Assembly: GCA_034429695.1 (NCBI GenBank)
Contig: DAOUGC010000218.1
Span: 1 to 34,216 of the forward strand
DNA length: 34,216 bases
Direction: 5' to 3'
Source of the DNA: DAOUGC01 sp034429695
GTDB lineage: Bacteria > Chloroflexota > Anaerolineae > Anaerolineales > Anaerolineaceae
In this document: positions 17,216-25,313 of the stretch, piece by piece
Layout of the letters: each line of letters starts with the position of its first letter
Numbering within the stretch: position 1 is the first letter of the stretch
The notes under the pieces: generated by a model
What the model was told of the DNA's origin: nothing
Seen by the model: only the letters and a program-made list of their open reading frames with translations
The model's database searches: none
Translations under genes and position numbers: made by a program

Positions 17216-18313
17216 TTATTCAGACGGTGTTTCCGGGTCCTTCTTTTCGCCGTCAGGGCGAACTTCGGGGTCGGGGCTGGCGGGTGGCTCAGGTTCACTC
17301 ACGTAGGTGGAGGTGGGCGCGGGGCTTTCAACCACGGTCACTGTCGCCGGGGCAACATGGGCAGCCACCGGAGCAGCGTAGGAGCGGGTTCCAAAGCGGC
17401 TGAGGATCACGGCTCCCAGACCGATCATGCCGATGATGAACCAGCCAATCCAGCCAACACAAGGGATGATGCCGATCATGCTGGCCACCAGGGTGAGAGT
17501 GAGCGTGCCAATACCGGCAGCCACGGGGTCGCTCCAGGTAACCCTGAACAGGTTGGCCATGCGGTTGCCAACTTCGAGACCAACCACGATCCAACCGTAC
17601 ACCACAGCGATACCCAGCAACAGAATACCCACCAGGGCAACCGGGATGAGGATCAGGGTAATGCTGAGGACCACGATCAAGGCGGGGGCAACCACCAGGG
17701 TCAGCAGACCGAAAGCGCCTGCCATCACGGGTTGACTGATGATGTGGCTCTTGACCCGCTGGGTGGGTTGTACCACAAACAGCGCCACCAGCATGGCGAG
17801 CGCAGACAGCGCCAGGGCACGGAAGATGCCCCACATGAAATCACCGATGGGAGAGAAATCAACCCTGCCGGGTTCCCGGATGGAGGGGACATTGGGGACA
17901 TCAAACTCAAAGTCGCCCGGTTGGCCAATGTTGATCCTGCCGTCCACGGTGTAGCCGTCTTCCTTGCTCAGGTTGCCACCGACCACATTAACATCGCCGT
18001 CAATGACGGATGTGGAACCCAGCACGACATTGCCGCCGATGGCAGTAACATCCCCATCGACCGTGCCGTTAATGGTGAGCGAACCGCCCGAGATGACGAT
18101 TGCGCCGTTCACCGTTGAGCCTTCTTCCAGAATGGCGGTGCCGCCGAAGATGGCCAGGTCGCCGTCCAGGGTATCGTCTTCTTCCAGGGTATACGAGCCG
18201 CCGACAACGACCTTGCCGTCATCGGGTCCCTGGGCGAAGGCCTGCGTGGGGAACATCAGCGCAAGCACCAGGACCAGCGTGAAGAGAAGGGGGATTTTGG
18301 AGAGGATTTTCAT
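17216..18313 (-). CDS. Exported bactofilin-like polytopic membrane protein
   Basis: This 365-residue protein has a cleavable signal peptide (cut predicted after AFA at residue 27). Residues 33-130 carry bactofilin-like short beta repeats such as DGDLAIFGG, NGAIVISGG and DGDVTAIGG. The repeats are followed by a linker and three or more hydrophobic blocks with probably four to six membrane helices, and a Pro/Glu/Asp-rich hydrophilic tail. Bactofilins are normally cytoplasmic polymers; here the signal peptide puts the repeat domain outside. The start has AAGGAG upstream and overlaps the anti-sigma stop as ATGA, so translation is coupled. Role unknown; probably an envelope effector of the sigma factor. 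Confidence 0.82.
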   Translation of the reverse strand: MKILSKIPLLFTLVLVLALMFPTQAFAQGPDDGKVVVGGSYTLEEDDTLDGDLAIFGGTAILEEGSTVNGAIVISGGSLTINGTVDGDVTAIGGNVVLGSTSVIDGDVNVVGGNLSKEDGYTVDGRINIGQPGDFEFDVPNVPSIREPGRVDFSPIGDFMWGIFRALALSALAMLVALFVVQPTQRVKSHIISQPVMAGAFGLLTLVVAPALIVVLSITLILIPVALVGILLLGIAVVYGWIVVGLEVGNRMANLFRVTWSDPVAAGIGTLTLTLVASMIGIIPCVGWIGWFIIGMIGLGAVILSRFGTRSYAAPVAAHVAPATVTVVESPAPTSTYVSEPEPPASPDPEVRPDGEKKDPETPSE

Positions 18314-18846
18314 TTCGAATGCACTCCTTGCGTCGATATGCGCCACAGTGCGGCCACCCATACAACTGAGAGTATTGCGAGCAGCGTGGTGAGGGTGATC
18401 CACAGGGCAAGAGGGATTACGAGCGGCACCGATTGCAGTAAGGACAGCATACTCATCTTAACGTTGTCCCACTGAAGGAATAAGTTGGTGAAGGTTTGAA
18501 CAACGGTAACAATCAGATCAGCCGGTGAAGTATTGATCACCGTGTAAACCATCATGGAAAAAAAAGTGACCAGCGCTCCAATGATGAAGAAGATCAAGAG
18601 GCGGCGGATGTGTCTTTGTTGAGACTGGATCTTGCGTTCCTCCAGACTCGCCTTCCACCGTTGACTGAACCCGCTGGGGGGCGCCACCAATGGCGCAGTT
18701 TGCATTTGATGAACAACACCATCAAGCCTGCGCTTCAGCCCGGCGCACTCGGGGCAGATCACCAGATGAGCGTCCAGCTCTTTTTGCTGTTCGCGAGAGA
18801 GCAGTTCTTCGTCCAGGAGCCAATTCTTAAAAGGTTGGTGTTCCAT
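18310..18846 (-). CDS. Zinc-finger anti-sigma factor
   Basis: This 178-residue protein has an N-terminal ZAS-type zinc site, His27-x3-Cys31-x2-Cys34 (HLVICPEC), followed by a membrane helix around residues 84-105 and a second near 141-168. Such proteins bind and silence a cognate ECF sigma factor at the membrane until an envelope signal releases it. Its start, with a GGGAGA site, lies 20 bp inside the sigma gene, and its stop overlaps the next start, so the three genes are translationally linked. The second membrane helix is unusual for the simplest anti-sigma factors. Confidence 0.85.
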   Translation of the reverse strand: MEHQPFKNWLLDEELLSREQQKELDAHLVICPECAGLKRRLDGVVHQMQTAPLVAPPSGFSQRWKASLEERKIQSQQRHIRRLLIFFIIGALVTFFSMMVYTVINTSPADLIVTVVQTFTNLFLQWDNVKMSMLSLLQSVPLVIPLALWITLTTLLAILSVVWVAALWRISTQGVHSK

Positions 18847-19423
18847 AGGTCTCCCTTTCTGTATGGCAAGACGCAGGTTCAACGGTTTGCCAGCGTTCCG
18901 CCAGGTACAGGCGGGCGCGGTGAAGCCGGCTCTTCACGGCGCTAACCGATAATGATAAAGACTGGCCGATCTCCTGATCTGAGAGGTCGTACCAGTAGCG
19001 CAGAATGACGGCTGCGCGGTCCTGGGGTTTGAGGGTGTTCAATAAACCGTGCAACAGGCGGTCCTGTTCAGACTGACTGGCTGCGCGTTCAGGGTCGGGA
19101 GCAAACCCCGGAATGATGTCGTCGGTAATCTCGTCAATGGAGAAGCTTGGCAAGCGGCGTTTGCGTTGCTGATCGATGCAGTAATGCGCGGCGATGGACA
19201 GCAGCCAGGTGATAAAAGAGCGCTGCGGGTCGTACCGCTTGAGGGATTGACAGGCACGCCAGAAGGTCTCCTGGGCGGCGTCTTCTGCATCCAGACTGTT
19301 GCCGAGCATCCTGTAACACAGGTTGTACACCGGCGTCTGGTACAGTTCCACCAGTTGGGAGAAGGCTTCCTCGTCACCTTGCCTGGCTTGTTCAAGCCAT
19401 TGCATTTCCTGGGTATTCACCAT
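18827..19423 (-). CDS. ECF-family RNA polymerase sigma factor
   Basis: This 198-residue protein has only sigma regions 2 and 4. Region 2 runs from about residue 20 to 90, with the LDAEDAAQETFWRA core-binding segment and a basic stretch ending QQRKRR. Region 4 covers about residues 130-180, with LSDQEIGQSLSLSVSAVKSR as the DNA-binding helix-turn-helix. The ATG at 19423 is preceded by GGAG only 3 nt away; a GTG one codon later would have better spacing. The downstream zinc-finger anti-sigma gene is its expected regulator. An ECF-like promoter lies just upstream, so it is probably autoregulated. Confidence 0.92.
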   Translation of the reverse strand: MVNTQEMQWLEQARQGDEEAFSQLVELYQTPVYNLCYRMLGNSLDAEDAAQETFWRACQSLKRYDPQRSFITWLLSIAAHYCIDQQRKRRLPSFSIDEITDDIIPGFAPDPERAASQSEQDRLLHGLLNTLKPQDRAAVILRYWYDLSDQEIGQSLSLSVSAVKSRLHRARLYLAERWQTVEPASCHTERETYGTPTF

Positions 19424-19450
19424 CAACTCCGTTTCCTGTTTCTACAAACA

Positions 19451-19477
19451 TCTACGAATGCACATAAAAAAGGTTGC
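19451..19477 (-). promoter_or_regulatory. ECF-type autoregulatory promoter of the sigma gene
   Basis: On the minus strand GCAACC (19477-19472) and CGTAGA (19456-19451) are 15 bp apart. This resembles the AAC-containing -35 and CGT-containing -10 of ECF promoters. Transcription would begin near 19444, about 20 nt before the ATG. The only other copy I found precedes the lipoprotein gene at 17130-17156. Confidence 0.55.
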
Positions 19478-19680
19478 AAAAATCGCCTGGCAAAATGGAA
19501 AGCGATTGGTTGAAGATTTAATGATAGTATCCCATCGCAAATACATTCCACAGATAATCTGGTGAGTGACCTTGCGGGGATGCTGTCGCGCTTATTTTAC
19601 CGCCAATGGATGGAATTGCGGATTATTGCCCAAATAAAACATATTGATCTGAGCGGTTCCTGTTTTGCCAGCCAGAAGGC

Positions 19681-19689
19681 TGTTAAAAT
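19681..19689 (+). promoter_or_regulatory. Extended -10 promoter of galT
   Basis: TGTTAAAAT lies 31 nt before the galT ATG, after which an AAAGGGG site is present. The interval 19424-19720 is a divergent regulatory region and holds no other gene I can support. Confidence 0.45.
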
Positions 19690-19720
19690 AAGAAGTATCA
19701 TCTCGAAAGGGGATTGCAGG

Positions 19721-20764
19721 ATGGACTTTTCACAACCTCATCGTCGCTTGAACTTGTTGACCGGAGAATGGGTGCTGGTATCGCCGCACCGAACGCAGCG
19801 CCCGTGGCAGGGGCAGGTGGAGAAGACCGCCCGGGAACAACTGCCACAGTACGACCCGCAGTGTTACCTGTGCCCGGGAAACACCCGCTCCAATGGGGCT
19901 CAAAACCCACCGTACGAAAGCACCTTTGTGTTTGACAACGATTTCGCGGCGCTGTTGCCGCCAAAGCCTGAACAAAAGAATGAAAGCACATCCGGTTTGC
20001 TAACCGCCCAGCCAGAAGTTGGCATCTGCCGGGTGATCTGCTTCTCGCCGCGGCATGATCTGTCGATCCCGTTGATGAGCCAGGCAGAAGTGGAAAAAGT
20101 GGTCCAAACCTGGACCCAACAATATATGGACCTGGGATCGATTGACTGGATCCGGCATGTTCAGATTTTTGAAAACCGTGGAGCTGCCATGGGGGCATCC
20201 AACCCGCACCCGCACAGTCAGGTGTGGTCAACGGGGCAGATCCCCAACGAGACCCGCAAGGAACTGGACCAGCAGCAGGCATACCTGCACGAGCACGGAA
20301 CCTGCCTGTTGTGTGATTACCTTAAAGCCGAACAAAAGGATGGCTCGCGGGTGGTGGCAAGCAATGCGCATTTCACCGCGCTGGTTCCCTTCTGGGCGGT
20401 ATGGCCCTTTGAAGTGCTGGTGATCGCCCATCGGCACATGGGTTCCATGCCCGAGATGACCGTTGAGGAAGCAGCCGGCATGGCTGACATTCTGCGGCAG
20501 GTGTCGATCATGTACGACAATCTGTTTGAAGTGCCGTTTCCTTACTCGATGGGTTTTCATCAAAAACCCACTGACGGCGGAGATTATGGATTTTCTCACT
20601 TTCACTTTCATTATTACCCTCCCTTGTTGCGCTCGGCTACAGTGAGAAAATTCATGGTGGGGTTTGAGATGCTCGGCATGCCACAACGCGACATCACCCC
20701 TGAAAGCGCCGCTGAACGTTTACGATCACAGCCAAAAATCCATTATCTATTGACTGAGGATTGA
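19721..20764 (+). CDS. galT: Galactose-1-phosphate uridylyltransferase
   Basis: This 347-residue enzyme exchanges UMP between UDP-glucose and galactose 1-phosphate in the Leloir pathway. The signature HPHSQ occurs within ASNPHPHSQVW; the second His (about 165) is the nucleophile that carries UMP. A zinc site starts with Cys48-x2-Cys51 (CYLCPG). The C-terminal half contains the conserved HFHFHYYPP stretch. Length fits the class I family. The start is the ATG after an AAGGGG site; the frame is open for 53 codons upstream, but that part is not family-like. A dienelactone-hydrolase-like gene follows 14 bp later. galK and galE are not in the window. Confidence 0.95.
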   Translation: MDFSQPHRRLNLLTGEWVLVSPHRTQRPWQGQVEKTAREQLPQYDPQCYLCPGNTRSNGAQNPPYESTFVFDNDFAALLPPKPEQKNESTSGLLTAQPEVGICRVICFSPRHDLSIPLMSQAEVEKVVQTWTQQYMDLGSIDWIRHVQIFENRGAAMGASNPHPHSQVWSTGQIPNETRKELDQQQAYLHEHGTCLLCDYLKAEQKDGSRVVASNAHFTALVPFWAVWPFEVLVIAHRHMGSMPEMTVEEAAGMADILRQVSIMYDNLFEVPFPYSMGFHQKPTDGGDYGFSHFHFHYYPPLLRSATVRKFMVGFEMLGMPQRDITPESAAERLRSQPKIHYLLTED

Positions 20765-20778
20765 CGCGAGGAGGACAC

Positions 20779-21441
20779 ATGGGTCAATCAATTGAAATTC
20801 CAGTTGGTGAAGATAAGATGACCGGATGGTTGAGTCTACCTCCAGGTGGGCAGGGTAAACCGGTGCTGGTATTACATGCCTGGTGGGGGCTTAACGGGGT
20901 TATTCGGGATTTGTGTGATCGGCTGGCTGCCGAAGGATTTGTGGCGCTTGCACCGGATGTTTATCACGGAGACCTTGCCACCACCATCCCGCAGGCGGAG
21001 GAGTTGAGTGGGAAGCTGGACGGGCGAAAAGCGATTCGTGAGGATCTGGCTGCGCTGGCATTTCTACTCAAACAACCTGCCAGCCAGGGGCGACAGGCGG
21101 CCGTGATTGGCTTTTCGCTGGGGGCATGGCTGGGGTTTAGCGTCAGCCTGTATTCAGGTGGACAGGTGGACCGCATGGTTGCCTTTTACGGCACGTTCGA
21201 GGGTGATTTCGGCAAGAGCAATGTGGAATATCTGGTTCATCTGGCGGAGGAAGATCCCTACGCAACGCCTGAAGAAGTGGAGGCGATGAAAAACGCCTTT
21301 ACCGCTGCAGGAACACCGCACACCATCCACGTATACCCAGGTACGGGGCATTGGTTCTTTGAGCCTGACCGGCCGGATGCTTACAATCAAGCCGCAGCCG
21401 ACATGGCGATGGAAAGAACGCTGGCTTTTTTGCGCAAATAA
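20779..21441 (+). CDS. Dienelactone hydrolase-family alpha/beta hydrolase with Ser nucleophile
   Basis: This 220-residue alpha/beta hydrolase has the dienelactone hydrolase layout: a VLHAWWGLN oxyanion segment near residue 32, the APDVYHG segment near 58, the nucleophile elbow GFSLG (Ser113), an acidic residue near 159-160 and the final GTGHWFFEPDRPDAYN with His191. Classical dienelactone hydrolase uses Cys in a GYCxGG elbow; here Ser replaces it, so a general esterase or carboxymethylenebutenolidase-like activity is possible. AGGAGG lies 4 nt before the ATG. It is likely co-transcribed with galT, with no clear metabolic reason. Confidence 0.85.
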   Translation: MGQSIEIPVGEDKMTGWLSLPPGGQGKPVLVLHAWWGLNGVIRDLCDRLAAEGFVALAPDVYHGDLATTIPQAEELSGKLDGRKAIREDLAALAFLLKQPASQGRQAAVIGFSLGAWLGFSVSLYSGGQVDRMVAFYGTFEGDFGKSNVEYLVHLAEEDPYATPEEVEAMKNAFTAAGTPHTIHVYPGTGHWFFEPDRPDAYNQAAADMAMERTLAFLRK

Positions 21442-21445
21442 AAAA

Positions 21446-21472
21446 TCGGGTGGAGCTTTTGGCTCCACCCGA
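21446..21472. terminator. Bidirectional terminator between convergent genes
   Basis: TCGGGTGGAGC and GCTCCACCCGA form a perfect 11-bp stem with a 5-nt loop. On the minus strand TTTTTTA follows the stem, serving the kinase gene; on the plus strand the tail is less T-rich but still plausible. Confidence 0.85.
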
Positions 21473-21489
21473 AATCTTCTTCTAATGGT

Positions 21490-22125
21490 CTAAAAAACAA
21501 TTTCCTCTTTACCTGACAGTTTCTCCTGGATTTTCTCCACCACCTGATCCAGATGCTGTTCGCTGTTGACAAAGTCAAGCGAGTCCGAGCGAAGCGTCAA
21601 AACCGGGCAGAGATCAAAAGTGCCGATCCAATCATCATAGAAGCTGTCCAGCAACGACAGGTAATCGGCGCTGATGCCGGTTTCCATGTTGCGCGCCCTG
21701 CGGCGGATACGCTCCATGAGCACCGGAACAGGCGCTTTTAGGTAAACCAGCAAGGATGGGTTGGGCAGGGATTTTGTGACCAGCGTAAAGACATTGCAAA
21801 ATGTGGAATAATCCAGGTCGGTCAGATTGCCCATTGAATTCAAGGCACGGGCGAAGATATGCGCGTCTTCGTAGATGCTACGGTCAATAATGCACGGATC
21901 ACCCGAGTTCCACATGTCGAGATGTTGCTGGGCGCGGTGTCCGAGAAAGAACACCTGCAGGTGAAACGACCATGTGCGCATATCGGCGTAGAAGTTGGGA
22001 AGGTACGGATTATCAGCGACCGACTCATAGGCGGTCTTCCAGCCGAGCCGTTTGCCAATACGTTCAGTAAGCGATGTTTTTCCAGAGCCAATATTTCCGG
22101 CAACCAGGATTAATTTGTTTGCCAT
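21490..22125 (-). CDS. Deoxynucleoside kinase (deoxyadenosine/deoxyguanosine kinase type)
   Basis: This 211-residue kinase phosphorylates deoxynucleosides in nucleotide salvage. The P-loop is GNIGSGKTS at residues 10-18. The catalytic ESVADNPYL segment follows near 34, and the DRSIYEDAHIF motif near 81 contains the DRS signature of the dCK/dGK family. The LID-type arginine cluster RIRRRARN lies near 139. The ATG at 22125 is chosen because the P-loop begins immediately after it; the open frame extends 46 codons upstream without family features. Base specificity cannot be read from the sequence. Confidence 0.9.
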   Translation of the reverse strand: MANKLILVAGNIGSGKTSLTERIGKRLGWKTAYESVADNPYLPNFYADMRTWSFHLQVFFLGHRAQQHLDMWNSGDPCIIDRSIYEDAHIFARALNSMGNLTDLDYSTFCNVFTLVTKSLPNPSLLVYLKAPVPVLMERIRRRARNMETGISADYLSLLDSFYDDWIGTFDLCPVLTLRSDSLDFVNSEQHLDQVVEKIQEKLSGKEEIVF

Positions 22126-22162
22126 GCAAGCGCCTTTCCAGATGTGGGATCGGAATATGTTG

Positions 22163-22170
22163 ATTATACT
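22163..22170. promoter_or_regulatory. Overlapping divergent -10 elements
   Basis: The same 8 bp read TATAAT on the minus strand (22168-22163, towards the deoxynucleoside kinase) and TATACT on the plus strand (22165-22170, towards the amidohydrolase). The two promoters would be mutually exclusive. Neither has a strong -35. Confidence 0.4.
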
Positions 22171-22233
22171 AGATTGTGGTTTCCGTTCACGGGTAATCAG
22201 GAACGGACAGACATCATCATGGAGGGTTGTGAA

Positions 22234-23121
22234 ATGGATACATTCCGCGTCGCTTTGCTTCAATTAACTCCGCATGGTTTTGACCAACAGGCAAATATGG
22301 AAATTGGTGTGGAAGCCTGCCGGAAAGCCAAAAGCATGGGGGCTGATGTGGCGCTTTTTCCGGAGATGTGGAACATTGGCTATCAGTTCTTCAAGCCGGG
22401 TGATGATGGATCGTTGCAAGAATGGCGCAAGCAGGCAGTGGGGCAGGACAGCAGGTTTGTTCAGGTTTTCGCCGGGTTGGCTGCCGAATTGGATATGGCC
22501 ATTGCCATCACCTATCTGGAGCAGTTCCCTGGCAAACCACGCAACTCGGTCAGCCTGTTTGACCGTCACGGAGAGCTGGCGCTGCACTATGCCAAGGTGC
22601 ATACGTGTGAATTCGACGTTGAAGGTGAACTGACCCCGGGGGAGGATTTTCCGGTGGTGGAGCTGGAGTTGCAGGACGGCAAGGTAAAAGTGGGCTGCAT
22701 GATCTGTTACGACCGCGAATTCCCTGAGAGCGCCCGTATACTTATGCTGCACGGGGCCGAAGTGATCCTGACACCCAATGCCTGCCCGGTGGAAAGACAT
22801 CGGCTGGCGCAATTTCAGGCACGGGCGACGGAGAACATGCTGGGGGTTGCCATGAGCAATTACCCCCGTCCTGTGTTGAACGGCAATTCATGTGCGTATA
22901 GCCCAGTGTGTTTCGGTGAGAATGGGGAATCACTGGACAATTGTCTGGTACGTGCCGGAGAAGATGAAGGCATTTGGCTGGCGGAATTTGATCTGCCCGC
23001 CATTCGCAAATGGCGCAACGTCGAAGCGTGGGGAAACACTTTCCGGCGTCCGCGCCTGTACAGCGCCTTGATGGATGAGCATGTACAGGAACCCTTCAAG
23101 CGGGAGCAAGCCACGCGTTGA
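22234..23121 (+). CDS. Carbon-nitrogen hydrolase (nitrilase superfamily)
   Basis: This 295-residue enzyme has the nitrilase-superfamily Glu-Lys-Cys triad: Glu44 in LFPEMWNIGY, Lys121 in HYAKVHTCEF and Cys158 in GCMICYDREFPES. Members cleave amides, carbamoyl groups or nitriles; the absence of an attached synthetase domain excludes glutamine-dependent NAD synthetase. The substrate is unknown. GGAGGG at 22221-22226 lies 7 nt before the chosen ATG, while the frame remains open for 30 codons upstream. It converges on the RNHCP gene with only 7 bp between the stops. Confidence 0.88.
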   Translation: MDTFRVALLQLTPHGFDQQANMEIGVEACRKAKSMGADVALFPEMWNIGYQFFKPGDDGSLQEWRKQAVGQDSRFVQVFAGLAAELDMAIAITYLEQFPGKPRNSVSLFDRHGELALHYAKVHTCEFDVEGELTPGEDFPVVELELQDGKVKVGCMICYDREFPESARILMLHGAEVILTPNACPVERHRLAQFQARATENMLGVAMSNYPRPVLNGNSCAYSPVCFGENGESLDNCLVRAGEDEGIWLAEFDLPAIRKWRNVEAWGNTFRRPRLYSALMDEHVQEPFKREQATR

Positions 23122-23128
23122 TGGTGAT

Positions 23129-23668
23129 TTATTCGTCGGCTGGTTGCCCCGGGTAAAGGCTGGTGGAATCGGGCTGGTTTCTTCCAAATAACTGATCGCT
23201 GACTGCCTGGCGGTCTTCCTCGCCAAGCAATTCAACACCATCGCCTGTGATGATTTCGATCAGTTCAGGATCAGCATTCAGGGACTGGTTGTAAACCTCA
23301 TAGACCAGGACGATGTTGTCATCGGCGGCAATCCGGTTGATGGATATTTTGTCGCACATCTGGCAGTGATGGATCAGCATGACTTCGCCCAGGCCTGAAC
23401 CGTACTTCTTCCTGACCCGTTTCATGGTCAGACCCACCGGTTCCATCCTGCCGTGACAGATCGCAAATCGATCACCGGCGTGTTCGTCATCCACATGTTT
23501 TGAGAACAGGCAATAAGGGCAATGATTGCGGTTGTTCACACCCGACACAGCCCGCGAAACGGATACCTGCGCGCCACAATTGATACAGCGGAAATCTCCA
23601 CGATCCTGTGAGTTGACCGAGCGGGGTTGTGGGTATGGATCTCTGCGTGGTTTGCGTTTATCGGGCAT
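23129..23668 (-). CDS. RNHCP domain-containing protein
   Basis: This 179-residue protein starts with a basic, Pro-rich stretch followed by FRCINCG, then RNHCPYC (the motif that names the RNHCP family), and further Cys pairs in ICHGRMEP and HHCQMCDK. The pattern suggests one or two structural zinc sites. The C-terminal 50 residues are acidic. Function in this family is unknown; nucleic-acid binding is a guess from the zinc-ribbon look. The ATG follows a GGAGGG site with about 9-nt spacing; the frame is open further upstream without a good start. Confidence 0.85.
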   Translation of the reverse strand: MPDKRKPRRDPYPQPRSVNSQDRGDFRCINCGAQVSVSRAVSGVNNRNHCPYCLFSKHVDDEHAGDRFAICHGRMEPVGLTMKRVRKKYGSGLGEVMLIHHCQMCDKISINRIAADDNIVLVYEVYNQSLNADPELIEIITGDGVELLGEEDRQAVSDQLFGRNQPDSTSLYPGQPADE

Positions 23669-23690
23669 GGTAAGGTTCCCTCCTGCCATT

Positions 23691-23699
23691 ATTTTACCA
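23691..23699 (-). promoter_or_regulatory. Extended -10 promoter of the RNHCP gene
   Basis: TGGTAAAAT on the minus strand lies 22 nt before the ATG, just ahead of the GGAGGG ribosome-binding site. It is the same extended -10 form as at gap. Confidence 0.45.
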
Positions 23700-23769
23700 G
23701 TCTTGCCGGGGTTACACTGAGCGATCAAGAACATGAATAATGACGGTGGCAGGTACGTATGGGCGCAGT

Positions 23770-23775
23770 TATAAT
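23770..23775 (+). promoter_or_regulatory. Putative -10 element of the O-methyltransferase gene
   Basis: A perfect TATAAT lies 17 nt before the chosen ATG. Transcription would start near 23782, almost on the AGAGG site at 23782-23786, giving a very short leader. No good -35 is visible. Confidence 0.4.
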
Positions 23776-23792
23776 GTGCCCAGAGGATGATC

Positions 23793-24416
23793 ATGACCGA
23801 TAAAGCAATCATTGACTACATTCGCAGTTTTGTAAAGCCAGAGCACCCGGTGTTGATTGACCTAATGGATGAGGAAATGCACCGCGGTGATGTGCAGCCT
23901 TCGATCGGTTACGACGTGGGGCGGCTGGTTGCCATGCTGGTGCGGTTGGTGAATGCGCAGCATGTAATTGAATTTGGTACCAGCCTGGGTTTTTCCACCG
24001 TGCAACTGGCACTGGCGCTTAAAGAAACCGGCGGGCGCTTGATATCGGTTGAGAAGAACCCGGCGATGGTGATGGCCACCCGCAACCGTCTGCAGGAAGC
24101 CGGGGTGGAGTCAGAGGTGCATTTGGTGGAGGGTGATGCCGCTGAGTGGGTCAAGCGGGTATCCGGTCCCTTTGATATGATCCTGCAGGATTCAGACAAG
24201 GCGCTTTATCCACCCATGCTTGAGGATTGTATTCAACAATTGCGACCTTACGGCATTTTGGTTGCAGATGATACGCTGTTTAAACCCATGGGCATCCCCG
24301 ACCGCTTTGCCGTGCCGGTGGATGAATACAACCGGCGGGTGTTTGCAGACCGCCGGTTGTACAGTACCATCTTGCCCATCGGTGATGGTGTCACCGTGAG
24401 TATTAAAGTGGGTTAG
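23793..24416 (+). CDS. SAM-dependent O-methyltransferase (class I, caffeoyl-CoA/catechol type)
   Basis: This 207-residue protein has the Rossmann-type methyltransferase fold of O-methyltransferase family 3. Motif I is VIEFGTSLGFSTVQLA near residue 55, motif II is GRLISVEKNP near 80, and the DMILQDSDKALYPPML segment near 128 carries the metal-ligand Asp region. LVADDTLF follows as in the family. The acceptor is unknown. Two in-frame ATGs are 6 bp apart; the second has AGAGG at good spacing. Its stop abuts the stop of the convergent nitroreductase gene with no spacer. Confidence 0.88.
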   Translation: MTDKAIIDYIRSFVKPEHPVLIDLMDEEMHRGDVQPSIGYDVGRLVAMLVRLVNAQHVIEFGTSLGFSTVQLALALKETGGRLISVEKNPAMVMATRNRLQEAGVESEVHLVEGDAAEWVKRVSGPFDMILQDSDKALYPPMLEDCIQQLRPYGILVADDTLFKPMGIPDRFAVPVDEYNRRVFADRRLYSTILPIGDGVTVSIKVG

Positions 24417-25202
24417 TTACCCTCCCCGGTTCCATGCATCCAGCATGGCGCGCACCGAGCGATTCATTTCGATTGAGAATTCTGACGTGAATTTGCGCAA
24501 ATAGTTAAACTGCCCAAAGTTCTCCACACCGTCGGTGCGCTTTCCATGCTCCATCAGCCTTGCCGTGCTTTCGGCAAACATCTGCTCAAGTTCAGCGGCA
24601 GACATGTGGTGATACCCATTTTGATGAACGATGACTGGCTCTGGAAAGCGTGAGGTCATCTGACGGTCGATCTGTGACCGGGTGGGATGACCGAAACAAA
24701 GCATGGTCACCGGTACGGCATATGGGGGCAGGTTCAGCAACTGCTGGTGGGTCTCGTAGCGTTCCAAAATATCCCCAATGTAACATGAACCAATTCCCAT
24801 CGCCTCGGCTGCCACGCAGGCAGCATGGGCGGCAATCAGTGCATCACAACAGGCCAGCAGCAGGTCGCCTTCGGCAGGTTGGCGCGGCTGAATGCCTTTT
24901 TGCTTTGCCAGGTCTTCTGCTCCGCAGGATTGGTAATAATCGAACCAGCGCTGATAATCGGCGAGAAATATTAATACCAGCGGGGCTGTGGCGATGAACG
25001 GTTGATTGTCGCATGTGAGCGCCAATTGTTGTTTTAAGTCCTGATCGGTGATCTCCAAGATGCTATAGAGCATCATATTGCCGGCTGTGGGGGCACGCAT
25101 GGCTGCATCGAGAATGGCCTGGCGTTCATCCGGCGAGATGGGTTGGTCGGTGTACTGACGAACGGATTTTCTTTTCATGAGTAAATCGATTGTCTGGTTC
25201 AT
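24417..25202 (-). CDS. Nitroreductase-family FMN-dependent oxidoreductase
   Basis: This 261-residue protein is of the NfsA/FRase-like nitroreductase family. The FMN-binding start reads KRKSVRQYTDQPIS near residue 10, followed by AAMRAPTAGNMM near 33. The central AAEAMGIGSCYIGDI and LCFGHPT segments are also typical. The natural substrate cannot be deduced; these enzymes reduce quinones, flavins or nitroaromatics with NAD(P)H. The ATG has a GGAG site with normal spacing. A terminator of the ABC operon lies just upstream, so it is a separate unit. Confidence 0.9.
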   Translation of the reverse strand: MNQTIDLLMKRKSVRQYTDQPISPDERQAILDAAMRAPTAGNMMLYSILEITDQDLKQQLALTCDNQPFIATAPLVLIFLADYQRWFDYYQSCGAEDLAKQKGIQPRQPAEGDLLLACCDALIAAHAACVAAEAMGIGSCYIGDILERYETHQQLLNLPPYAVPVTMLCFGHPTRSQIDRQMTSRFPEPVIVHQNGYHHMSAAELEQMFAESTARLMEHGKRTDGVENFGQFNYLRKFTSEFSIEMNRSVRAMLDAWNRGG

Positions 25203-25262
25203 GTCATCTCCGCGGGTACAGGATGGGGTTATTAAAACACAAACTGCGTCACAAGAGAAACC

Positions 25263-25289
25263 AAAACCGGCTCTGTTATGAGAGCCGGT
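25263..25289 (-). terminator. Terminator of the ABC transporter operon
   Basis: ACCGGCTCT and AGAGCCGGT form a perfect 9-bp stem with a 6-nt loop. On the minus strand it is followed by TTTTGGTTT. Confidence 0.75.
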
Positions 25290-25313
25290 CTGAGAATCTT
25301 CTGTGAATATCAA

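Noticed and set aside
17357..18118. 253-codon plus-strand frame opposite the bactofilin-like gene
   Set aside because: Its His/Asp/Gln-rich product is the antisense of the repeat and membrane codons, not a protein family.
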